From contig NZ_OZ245846.1 in the NCBI RefSeq assembly GCF_965228935.1, forward strand, positions 1,054,001 through 1,118,000: 64,000 nucleotides of DNA, in the 5' to 3' direction. The translations under genes were made by a program, and so were the position numbers. The notes below the pieces were generated by a model, which was not told the DNA's origin, made no database searches, and saw only the letters and a program-made list of their open reading frames with translations. Below are positions 17,881 to 24,463 of this stretch, one piece after another; the stretch's first letter is position 1; each line of letters begins with the position of its first letter. The stretch is from Ulvibacterium sp965228935. GTDB taxonomy: Bacteria; Bacteroidota; Bacteroidia; Flavobacteriales; Flavobacteriaceae.

Positions 17881-17953
17881 TCTTGGTATTTCTTCAATAA
17901 AACACAGCACCTCTACTCGTTCAAGATCAGAATTATTGGTTGACTCCTTATTT

Positions 17954-18670
17954 TCATATTTGGGCGGTCTGTTTCCCCAAAATGGTATACAACTGTTCTA
18001 TCTCCTTAATCTTTATCTCAAAATCGGCATACTCCGGGGAATCCTTAAGACTTTTGCATACCACGGTCTTGTTCCTTCTATTGTAATCGCCGATCACCTT
18101 GCACATTACGTTTCCCTTGTATACCAATATCGAAGGACTTTCGGGATTGTTCTGTATATGGCCCTGTAGCTTCTCATGGGGTATTAACTTACCCAAAACT
18201 ATGGACTTGAACGGGATACTTTTCAAAGAACCATCATCCATCGAATCGTTGGAAATTTCAAAGGCCATATATTGTGCTACAGACACACGATCCACAATAA
18301 ATCCCATTCTGGGCAAAGTATGTACAAATACTTTTTTGGGATATAGCTTTGAGAATTTGCCGTATTGTTCGGTGAGCACCAAGGGAGCCGAAATCAAATA
18401 TTTGCCCGGGGCCAACTTGGCAATGGTATGGCCTTTCCCCAGCTGCTCTGTGGCATCATATTCCATTTCTGTTTCATTTACGCTCTCATGGGAATACAGT
18501 TCGGCAATACTGACATCAAAATATTGCGCAATTTTTGTAAGGTTTTTTATAGGAATATTGGCATCTTTTTTCTCATATAACTGAATAGTACGCAAACTTA
18601 CCCCTATGGCCTTGGCCAAATCGGTCTGATTTATATTTTTTTTACGCCTTAATTGCTTCAATATAAACAT
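17954..18670 (-). CDS. XRE-family repressor with S24-like C-terminal domain
   Basis: A 238-residue regulator. An N-terminal helix-turn-helix runs LRRKKNINQTDLAKAIGVSL and RTIQLYEKKDANIPIKNLTK. The C-terminal part (AQYMAFEISNDSMDDGSLKS, then LVYKGNVMCKVIGDYNRRN) resembles the S24/LexA-like peptidase domain of phage repressors: the string NDSMDDGS would hold the nucleophile Ser. Self-cleavage Lys is not clearly identified. Such repressors bind DNA as dimers and respond to DNA damage or other signals. It is transcribed away from a small HTH gene with three palindromes between them, as in a lysogeny switch. No phage structural genes follow. Confidence 0.8.
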   Translation of the reverse strand: MFILKQLRRKKNINQTDLAKAIGVSLRTIQLYEKKDANIPIKNLTKIAQYFDVSIAELYSHESVNETEMEYDATEQLGKGHTIAKLAPGKYLISAPLVLTEQYGKFSKLYPKKVFVHTLPRMGFIVDRVSVAQYMAFEISNDSMDDGSLKSIPFKSIVLGKLIPHEKLQGHIQNNPESPSILVYKGNVMCKVIGDYNRRNKTVVCKSLKDSPEYADFEIKIKEIEQLYTILGKQTAQI

Positions 18671-18678
18671 AAGTTTGT

Positions 18679-18694
18679 ATTATTGTGTAATAAT
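18679..18694. promoter_or_regulatory. Operator candidate 1 (palindrome)
   Basis: ATTATT-GTGT-AATAAT, a perfect 6+6 dyad with a 4-base centre, starts 8 bases upstream of the repressor start codon. It is well placed for autoregulation of the S24-like repressor. Confidence 0.5.
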
Positions 18695-18716
18695 CCTACA
18701 TATTTTGTTGAAAAGC

Positions 18717-18729
18717 GTAATTATATTAC
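18717..18729. promoter_or_regulatory. Operator candidate 2 (palindrome)
   Basis: GTAAT-TAT-ATTAC, a perfect 5+5 dyad in the gap between the divergent regulator genes. AT-rich flanks make chance palindromes more likely, so the call is tentative. Confidence 0.4.
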
Positions 18730-18733
18730 ACTA

Positions 18734-18752
18734 TTTGTATACGGTTTACAAA
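18734..18752. promoter_or_regulatory. Operator candidate 3 (palindrome)
   Basis: TTTGTA-N7-TACAAA, a perfect 6+6 dyad spanning 19 bases. It lies about 125 bases before the small HTH gene and about 64 bases before the repressor gene on the other strand. Confidence 0.5.
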
Positions 18753-18877
18753 CAAATATAGCAAAATACGTAACAGAACTGTGCAATGCTCAAACCACGG
18801 CTTTGGAAGATAATTGGGAAAAGAATTAATATATCGCAACACCATAAGTTTATTAACCCCCTAATACACTACAACCC

Positions 18878-19159
18878 ATGTTTACAAATCAGGAATACGG
18901 AAGACCTATAAACGAGAAATTATCGCTTACCCTAAGAAGAAACACAACCAAAGATGATTTTGCCAATGTCGCCACGGCTACCGGTGTAAGTTTTTCAACT
19001 ATCAGGGATGTGGTATATAGAACAAATAGTCTTACGAAATCAAACGCCAGGGCCATCGAAGAACTTCTACGAATAGCCTTTGACAACTCTTTGGCCAGAC
19101 AGCTTTTGGCCGAGGGAGATAAGCACTACCTCAACAAATTTTTACAAACTCCAAAGTAA
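18878..19159 (+). CDS. Small helix-turn-helix-like protein
   Basis: A 93-residue cytosolic protein. The central stretch TKDDFANVATATGVSFSTIR followed by DVVYRTNSLTKSNARAIEEL looks like a helix-turn-helix of the lambda-repressor fold, with the recognition helix around SFSTIRDVVY. It is divergent from the S24-like repressor 207 bases away, so it could be its Cro-like partner. It may equally be a stand-alone regulator. No family name can be given. The next gene (aminotransferase) starts about 60 bases downstream on the same strand. Confidence 0.65.
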   Translation: MFTNQEYGRPINEKLSLTLRRNTTKDDFANVATATGVSFSTIRDVVYRTNSLTKSNARAIEELLRIAFDNSLARQLLAEGDKHYLNKFLQTPK

Positions 19160-19222
19160 AGATCGCCCCTTACCCAGGAGGGAAGTACTAAATTGCCTAT
19201 TTTTAAGGCAACACTCCTGTCC

Positions 19223-20383
19223 ATGGCTATTTTTAAGACTGATATCCCTTCCAAACTCCCTAATGCAAAAACTACCATTTTCACAACCGTGGGTAATCTG
19301 GCGAGAAAGCATAAGGCCATTGATCTTTCCCAAGGGTTTCCCAATTTTGAAGCTGATAAAAAGCTAATGGATTTGGTATCTGATGCCATGCTACACGGCC
19401 ATAACCAATATGCCGCTATGCAAGGTTACTATGGACTTAGGGAAATCATCGCCGAGAAAATAGAGAAGCTACATTACCGAAGTTACGACCCCGAAAAAGA
19501 AATTACGGTAACCGTTGGGGCCACTCAGGCCATTTTTACGGCGATTACGGCGTTTGTCCATCCAGGTGATGAAGTCATTGTGCTAAAGCCAGCTTACGAC
19601 TGTTACGAGCCGGCCATTGAAGTGAACGGTGGTGTTCCTGTCCCTGTACAACTGAAAGGGAAGGACTATCATGTGGACTGGGAAGAATTTCGGGCCAGGA
19701 TTACCCCAAAGACCCGAATGGTGGTCATCAATACCCCACACAATCCCAGTGGACGTATTTTCTCCAAAACCGATATGCTACAGCTTCAGGAAAGTTTACG
19801 GGATACTGATATCATTTTAGTCAGCGATGAGGTATACGAGCATATTGTTTTTGACGGGAAGGAACATGAAAGCGCTTCCCGTTTGGATGATTTGGCTTCG
19901 CGAAGTTTTGTCTGTGCTTCTTTTGGAAAGACCTTTCATGTTACTGGATGGAAAATGGGTTACTGCGCCGCACCGGCCGCACTGATGCACGAATTCCGAA
20001 AAACACACCAATTCGCCGTTTTCTGTGTAGATCATCCCGTGCAACGGGCCATGGCCGAGTACCTAAAAAATGAAGTGCATTATTTGGCCCTGAAAGACTT
20101 TTATCAACAAAAAAGGGACTATTTCCTAAGTAGGCTTGCCGGTTCCAAATTTAAGTTTACACCTTCGCAAGGCACCTATTTTCAGTTGCTGGACTATACC
20201 GGAATAACCGATGAGCCGGACGAGGTTTTGGCAAAGCGATTAATAGTGGATTATAAACTGGCGAGTATTGCCATATCCTCCTTCAATTTGAATAACCGGG
20301 ACGATAAAGTGCTGCGATTTTGTTTTGCCAAAACTGAAGATACGCTGGAAAAGGCCACCGAAATTCTAAGACGCGTTCAATAA
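19223..20383 (+). CDS. Methionine aminotransferase (class I/II PLP-dependent)
   Basis: A 386-residue PLP enzyme starting at ATG 19223; the upstream frame to 19193 begins at a non-ATG codon and lacks family similarity. Motifs are IDLSQGFPNFEA, YAAMQGYYGLREIIAEKI, VTVGATQAIFTAI, NTPHNPSGRIF, VSDEVYEHIVFDG and ASFGKTFHVTGWKMGY, with the PLP lysine near residue 236. The set fits the YbdL/kynurenine aminotransferase branch, whose flavobacterial members are called methionine aminotransferases and convert methionine to its 2-oxo acid in the cytosol. The gene faces a serine hydrolase gene with only 11 bases between stop codons. Confidence 0.88.
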   Translation: MAIFKTDIPSKLPNAKTTIFTTVGNLARKHKAIDLSQGFPNFEADKKLMDLVSDAMLHGHNQYAAMQGYYGLREIIAEKIEKLHYRSYDPEKEITVTVGATQAIFTAITAFVHPGDEVIVLKPAYDCYEPAIEVNGGVPVPVQLKGKDYHVDWEEFRARITPKTRMVVINTPHNPSGRIFSKTDMLQLQESLRDTDIILVSDEVYEHIVFDGKEHESASRLDDLASRSFVCASFGKTFHVTGWKMGYCAAPAALMHEFRKTHQFAVFCVDHPVQRAMAEYLKNEVHYLALKDFYQQKRDYFLSRLAGSKFKFTPSQGTYFQLLDYTGITDEPDEVLAKRLIVDYKLASIAISSFNLNNRDDKVLRFCFAKTEDTLEKATEILRRVQ

Positions 20384-20394
20384 ATAAGATTACC

Positions 20395-21549
20395 TTACTT
20401 CAAAGCTGTGTTCAGCATAGTCATAAACTCACCCAATTTACTGGGCTCCAACCAGCGCGTTACCACCACCAAATCGTTCTCCTGGTCAATGACAATGTAG
20501 TTGCCTCCAAAACCTGCGGCATAATAGATGTTTTCCGAAAGCCCTTCCCAGTGTCGATTGCCTTTTTTGTTCAACCACCACATAAAACCATAATTCACAT
20601 TGGGTTTGGAGGGTTCAATGGCTCTTTTTATCCAATCCTGGCTGATGAGTTGCTGATCCTTCCATTTTCCTTTATTGAGAAACACCAATCCAAAGCGGGC
20701 CATGTCTTCGGTGCTAATAAACATTCCTGCTCCGGAATGACCGCCGCCGGTAACCGATTTCATCCGAACACCATCTATTTCTGTCCATGCATCGTAATAC
20801 CCGTGCCACCTCCAAGTGGTCGAAGCACCAATTTTGTCCATTAGGTTCTCCTTAAGTACCATGGGCAAGGGTTTTCGCCATACATGGGTCAACGCGTAGG
20901 CCAACACATTAACGCGTACATCATTGTATTCCATTACGGTTCCCGGTTCATTGAGCTTTCGGAATTTCCAATCATCCAAATCGCCTTCCCGAGGCGGACG
21001 GTCGGCCCAATCCTTTCCTCCCCAAAGTTCCCCTGACCAATCGGAGTTCTGTTGCAATAAATGCTCCCATGTAATCTTTTTATTGTGTTCCCCGTCGAAA
21101 GTGCCATCCCAGATATAGTTTGCCGCCCTGTCACTGGTTTGGGCGATTAGACCGTGATCCACCGCAAGTCCGGCCACTGTGCTCAAAAAGCTCTTGGTAA
21201 CGCTAAAAGTCATGTCCACCCTTTTTGTGTCCCCCCATTGGGCTATGATATAACCGTTTTTCAAAATCATTCCGGCCGGGCCGCCACGTTTTTTGGTAGG
21301 GCCCAAGATTTCATGAAAAGGTTCCCGTTCAAAACCTTTAAGAATGGCGATACGGAGATCCCTTGAACCCGAATACTCGTTCCTCTGGGCAAAATCTACA
21401 ACTTCTTGAAGTTTCCTTGCATCTATTTTAAAAGTGGTCGGGGCCTTGATTTCCCATAAATCATTTCTTTTCGGAAAATAATAGTCCTTCTGGGCGAAAA
21501 GCGTGCTCAGGGAAAAGAGACAAAACAGAATCAGGCTGGGATACTTCAT
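20395..21549 (-). CDS. Serine hydrolase of the beta-lactamase (class C) family
   Basis: A 384-residue secreted protein with a signal peptide (YPSLILFCLFSLSTLFAQ). The active-site S-x-x-K motif is in MTFSVTKSFLSTVAGLAVD, and YND in GTVMEYNDVRVNVLAYAL matches the Y-x-N motif. Other family strings are GHSGAGMFISTEDMARFG and NYGFMWWLNKKGNRHW. The domain is shared by AmpC beta-lactamases, esterases and D-aminopeptidases. Nothing in the sequence singles out a substrate, and antibiotic resistance should not be assumed. The gene is 11 bases upstream (minus direction) of nothing obvious and 12 bases downstream of the GNAT gene, so it may share its transcript. Confidence 0.85.
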   Translation of the reverse strand: MKYPSLILFCLFSLSTLFAQKDYYFPKRNDLWEIKAPTTFKIDARKLQEVVDFAQRNEYSGSRDLRIAILKGFEREPFHEILGPTKKRGGPAGMILKNGYIIAQWGDTKRVDMTFSVTKSFLSTVAGLAVDHGLIAQTSDRAANYIWDGTFDGEHNKKITWEHLLQQNSDWSGELWGGKDWADRPPREGDLDDWKFRKLNEPGTVMEYNDVRVNVLAYALTHVWRKPLPMVLKENLMDKIGASTTWRWHGYYDAWTEIDGVRMKSVTGGGHSGAGMFISTEDMARFGLVFLNKGKWKDQQLISQDWIKRAIEPSKPNVNYGFMWWLNKKGNRHWEGLSENIYYAAGFGGNYIVIDQENDLVVVTRWLEPSKLGEFMTMLNTALK

Positions 21550-21560
21550 TTCGAAAGAAT

Positions 21561-22094
21561 TTATTCAGAATCCAAATTAATCAAATCAAGCCGCATAAGC
21601 CAATCGGTCTGTTCATCCTTTCCAATGAAATAGGGATGGATCCCGAATTTTGTAAATCCCTGCCTTTGATAAAACCGAATAGCCTTATGGTTCTTCTCCC
21701 ATACCCCCAGCCAAAGAAAGTGTTTCCCTTTTTCAGAGGCAATTCGCTTTATTTCGGTAAGCATCCATGCCCCTATTCCTGAGCCTTGAAAGGTCTTTAG
21801 AACATAGATGCGTTCCAATTCGATACTATTACCCGACTTTACTTCGGTCTGAGCCAAATTTTCATTCAGCTTAAAATAACCCGCCGTCTCGGTATTAACC
21901 TTAACAAAGTAGAAGCTTATATCCTTGTCCTGCAGCTCGGCCAATAAGGTATCCCTATGAAATGCCGTACGGAGGTAGTCCTTAAAGTCTTCTGGGTCGT
22001 TATCTGCTTCAAAGGCATCCTTGAATGTTCTTACGGACAGTTCAACAAGTTCATCCAAATCATTTTGGTTGCATTTTTGAAGAAGTAAATGCAT
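21561..22094 (-). CDS. GNAT family N-acetyltransferase
   Basis: A 177-residue acetyltransferase starting at ATG 22094 (MHLLLQKCNQNDLDELVE). An earlier in-frame ATG at 22115 overlaps a TAATTTTG promoter element, so it is unlikely. The acetyl-CoA binding strand and loop read ELERIYVLKTFQGSGIGAWM, with the usual Q/R-x-x-G-x-G/A form, followed by a helix LTEIKRIASEKGKHFLWLGV and the late motif NHKAIRFYQRQGFTKFG. GNAT enzymes move an acetyl group from acetyl-CoA to an amine. The acceptor is not known. It lies 12 bases upstream of the serine hydrolase gene. Confidence 0.88.
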   Translation of the reverse strand: MHLLLQKCNQNDLDELVELSVRTFKDAFEADNDPEDFKDYLRTAFHRDTLLAELQDKDISFYFVKVNTETAGYFKLNENLAQTEVKSGNSIELERIYVLKTFQGSGIGAWMLTEIKRIASEKGKHFLWLGVWEKNHKAIRFYQRQGFTKFGIHPYFIGKDEQTDWLMRLDLINLDSE

Positions 22095-22112
22095 TTGTTT
22101 TGGGCCCATCCC

Positions 22113-22120
22113 CAAAATTA
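22113..22120 (-). promoter_or_regulatory. -7 promoter element for the GNAT gene
   Basis: Reads TAATTTTG on the minus strand, a full TAnnTTTG match, 18 bases before ATG 22094. A matching -33 TTG box is not clear, so this is a moderate call. It supports the later start codon. Confidence 0.45.
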
Positions 22121-22129
22121 GAAAAAAGA

Positions 22130-22160
22130 AAAGGAGCAGTGTAGGTTAAACTGCTCCTTT
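22130..22160 (-). terminator. Rho-independent terminator
   Basis: Arms AAAGGAGCAGT and ACTGCTCCTTT (11 pairs, 9-base loop). T runs lie on both sides, so it can act on either strand. On the minus strand it closes a short transcript that would carry the small reading frame at 22184-22291. Confidence 0.85.
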
Positions 22161-22183
22161 TTTTTAGAATTTTTACCAAAGTG

Positions 22184-22291
22184 CTATAGCATAAATAGTT
22201 TCTTGGTCAACATGACAATACCGCTAAAAAAATCGTTTTTGTACACTTGAATTTCTTCTTTGGTCGGAGCATGGTTAATTTGGGCTTCCAT
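22184..22291 (-). CDS. Possible small protein of 35 residues
   Basis: An ATG frame on the minus strand ends 24 bases before a strong terminator. It begins MEAQINHAPTKEEIQVY and ends IVMLTKKLFML, a charged N-terminal half followed by a hydrophobic C-terminal half with a lysine pair. The gene order small frame then terminator, isolated between scoB and the GNAT gene, is what a small independent transcript would look like. I recognise no family, and the only direct support is position and amino-acid pattern. Conservation in relatives would decide. Confidence 0.4.
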   Translation of the reverse strand: MEAQINHAPTKEEIQVYKNDFFSGIVMLTKKLFML

Positions 22292-22580
22292 AGATTTGTG
22301 GGTTTTGAAAAAAGTCAGATTTGGGGTCTGAAACTTTTGAATTGATTTGTTTGGTAAAGGTACTTTAGAGACCTGCCAAATGGAAACTATTGTTGTGAAG
22401 TCTCTACAAAATGTTGTGAAAAGGATGAACGGTCATTTTCTTCGATGAAATGCCTCGTTGAACAGCATGGCTTTTAAAAAAGTCTTGGAAACACCAGTGA
22501 AAATTCAAGGCTGACAATCGAAAATTTTTTGAACAATCCTGCTTCGTTCCTTAGCCTCGATCTATTCATAATCGCGAACT
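22292..22580. other. Intergenic region upstream of the small frame
   Basis: About 290 bases between the small frame and scoB. It contains an inverted repeat AGAGAC/GTCTCT near 22373 and 22418 that brackets AT-rich sequence. No longer open frame or RNA gene was recognised. It should carry the promoter of the small transcript. Confidence 0.35.
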
Positions 22581-23234
22581 TTAAAGTACCATTTCTGGGA
22601 CATCGCCTTCAAGGATCAAAGTACCTTCAGTGGCCCTCTTTATATCCTCTGTATCCACCCCTGGTGCCCGTTCCAGCAACTTAAATCCCTTAGAGGTTAC
22701 CTCCAATACCGCTAGATTGGTCACTATCTTGGTAACGCAGCCTACCCCAGTAAGTGGAAGGGTACACCGTTTTAGAAGTTTTGATTTTCCGGCCTTGTTG
22801 GTATGCATCATGGCTACAATGATATTTTCCGCACTTGCCACCAAGTCCATGGCACCTCCCATGCCTTTCACCATTTTTCCGGGAATCTTCCAATTGGCAA
22901 TATCACCGTTTTCTGCCACTTCCATAGCACCCAAAATAGTGAGGTCTACATGTTGGCCACGAATCATCCCAAAGCTCGTGGCCGAATCAAAAAAGGATGC
23001 TCCGGGCAAAGTGGTAATGGTCTGTTTTCCGGCGTTGATGATATCCGCATCCTCTTCCCCCTCATACGGAAAAGGGCCCATACCCAATACCCCATTTTCA
23101 CTTTGGAATTCCACATTGATATCATTGCGTACAAAATTAGCCACCAAAGTTGGAATGCCTATCCCCAGATTTACGTAGTAACCATCCTTAACTTCCTTGG
23201 CTATCCGTTTTGCTATTCCTTCTTTGTTCAACAT
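22581..23234 (-). CDS. scoB: 3-oxoacid CoA-transferase subunit B
   Basis: A 217-residue subunit starting at ATG 23234 (MLNKEGIAKRIAKEVKDGYY); the longer frame to 23297 adds a non-family N-terminus. Motifs are YVNLGIGIPTLVANFV and VEFQSENGVLGMGPFP, where the Glu of SENG is the catalytic residue that forms the CoA thioester, and later MGGAMDLVASAENIIVAM. With ScoA it moves CoA from succinyl-CoA (or another acyl-CoA) to a 3-oxoacid such as acetoacetate, in ketone-body and amino-acid breakdown. Normally scoA and scoB are adjacent. Here a separate gene of 366 bases lies between them. Confidence 0.93.
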   Translation of the reverse strand: MLNKEGIAKRIAKEVKDGYYVNLGIGIPTLVANFVRNDINVEFQSENGVLGMGPFPYEGEEDADIINAGKQTITTLPGASFFDSATSFGMIRGQHVDLTILGAMEVAENGDIANWKIPGKMVKGMGGAMDLVASAENIIVAMMHTNKAGKSKLLKRCTLPLTGVGCVTKIVTNLAVLEVTSKGFKLLERAPGVDTEDIKRATEGTLILEGDVPEMVL

Positions 23235-23262
23235 AGTATTGATTTGATGATCTGAAAATGAG

Positions 23263-23628
23263 CTAATTTGAAAATTGGCCACGTTTACTGGAACCAATAA
23301 TTTTAGAAATAATTCGGATTATCGATTTTATATCGGAAAATAATGATTTCTGCGGATCGGGATAGTGCTTTGAAGCCTTACAAAGTTCGACCCAAAACCT
23401 AGTTTCATCCGCCTCTTTCGCCGCAATCTTGAATTTATGGATAAAGTCGGCTTTGCTTTCAGCATTTTGAGCCTCCCATGTGCTGGCTCCTATAGACGTT
23501 CCACTTTTGAAAAGCTGAGAAGACATTTCAAATTTCTGAAGAGATCTCAATTGTTCGGAGTAGTCAATAATATCCAAGGCAAAATCAAATGTTTTCCTTA
23601 CAACCAAGTTGTCCTTATCATTTCTCAT
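23263..23628 (-). CDS. Four-helix-bundle protein (S23 / 23S rRNA intervening-sequence family)
   Basis: A 121-residue, all-helical protein. The pattern LVVRKTFDFALDIIDYSEQL, then QKFEMSSQLFKSGTSIGAST with WEAQNAESKADFIHKFKIAA and KEADETRFWVELCKASKHYP is that of the S23 four-helix-bundle family, first found in intervening sequences of 23S rRNA genes and related to the bAvd helper of diversity-generating retroelements. In Bacteroidota many copies occur alone in operons with no known job. It lies between scoA and scoB on the same strand, 28 and 33 bases from each. No rRNA, reverse transcriptase or variable repeat is in the window, so those roles are not supported here. Confidence 0.85.
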   Translation of the reverse strand: MRNDKDNLVVRKTFDFALDIIDYSEQLRSLQKFEMSSQLFKSGTSIGASTWEAQNAESKADFIHKFKIAAKEADETRFWVELCKASKHYPDPQKSLFSDIKSIIRIISKIIGSSKRGQFSN

Positions 23629-23661
23629 ATCATCAAATTTTCAAATCGATCAACCTTCAAA

Positions 23662-24363
23662 TTAAGTACGCCTAAGTACCGTTCGCTGCTCAATTCGCTT
23701 TTCATAATGTTCTCCTTGAAATATCCGTTGTACGAATATTCCGGGAACATGAATCTGATTGGGATCCAAACTACCGGCAGGAAGCAATTCCTCTACCTCG
23801 GCCACCGTAATGTTTGCCGCTCCGCACATACAGGGATTAAAGTTGCGTGCCGTTCCTTTAAATATAAGGTTCCCGGCCTCATCACCTTTCCAAGCCTTTA
23901 CAAAGGCAAAATCTGCAGAAAAAGCCTCTTCCAACACGTACATTTTTCCGTTGAATTCCCGGGTTTCCTTTCCTAGTGCCACTTCCGTTCCATACCCGGC
24001 CGGGGTATAGAATGCCGGAAACCCAGCTTGGGCTGCCCTACACTTTTCGGCCAGGGTTCCCTGAGGCGTAAGCTCTACCTCCAACTCACCACTCAGCATT
24101 TGTCGTTCAAATTCGTCGTTCTCGCCCACATAGGAGGAGATCATTTTTTTAATCTGATGCTTTTGTAATAACAGTCCCAAACCAAAATTATCCACTCCTG
24201 CATTATTGGAAATACAGGTAATGCCGGTAATCCCCAAGCGAACCAACTCCGCAATGGCATTCTCCGGAATTCCACAGAGACCAAAACCCCCAAGCATAAA
24301 GGTCATTCCATCCTCCACACCTTCCAAAGCTTCTTTTGCATCGCTTACTGTCTTAGGTATCAT
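23662..24363 (-). CDS. scoA: 3-oxoacid CoA-transferase subunit A
   Basis: A 233-residue subunit starting at ATG 24363 (MIPKTVSDAKEALEGVEDGM); an ATG three codons earlier is also possible. Motifs are TFMLGGFGLCGIPENAIAEL, ITCISNNAGVDNFGLGLLL and ELTPQGTLAEKCRAAQAGFP, followed by GKMYVLEEAFSADFAFVKAW. This is the alpha subunit of the two-part transferase that binds CoA and forms half of the active site. It begins the short minus-strand run scoA, S23-like gene, scoB. A PBP1A gene on the same strand ends about 100 bases upstream. Confidence 0.93.
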   Translation of the reverse strand: MIPKTVSDAKEALEGVEDGMTFMLGGFGLCGIPENAIAELVRLGITGITCISNNAGVDNFGLGLLLQKHQIKKMISSYVGENDEFERQMLSGELEVELTPQGTLAEKCRAAQAGFPAFYTPAGYGTEVALGKETREFNGKMYVLEEAFSADFAFVKAWKGDEAGNLIFKGTARNFNPCMCGAANITVAEVEELLPAGSLDPNQIHVPGIFVQRIFQGEHYEKRIEQRTVLRRT

Positions 24364-24463
24364 ATTGTACAAATTGAGCTATGAAATTACTCGATATTTG
24401 GGAAATAGGAAAGCACAAAACCCGAAGCATTGTAGATTCCCATATGAGGTGTTTGCCGCTTTT

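Noticed and set aside
17398..19159. Complete prophage or restriction-modification system
   Set aside because: No integrase, structural, methyltransferase or restriction gene accompanies Vsr and the repressor pair.
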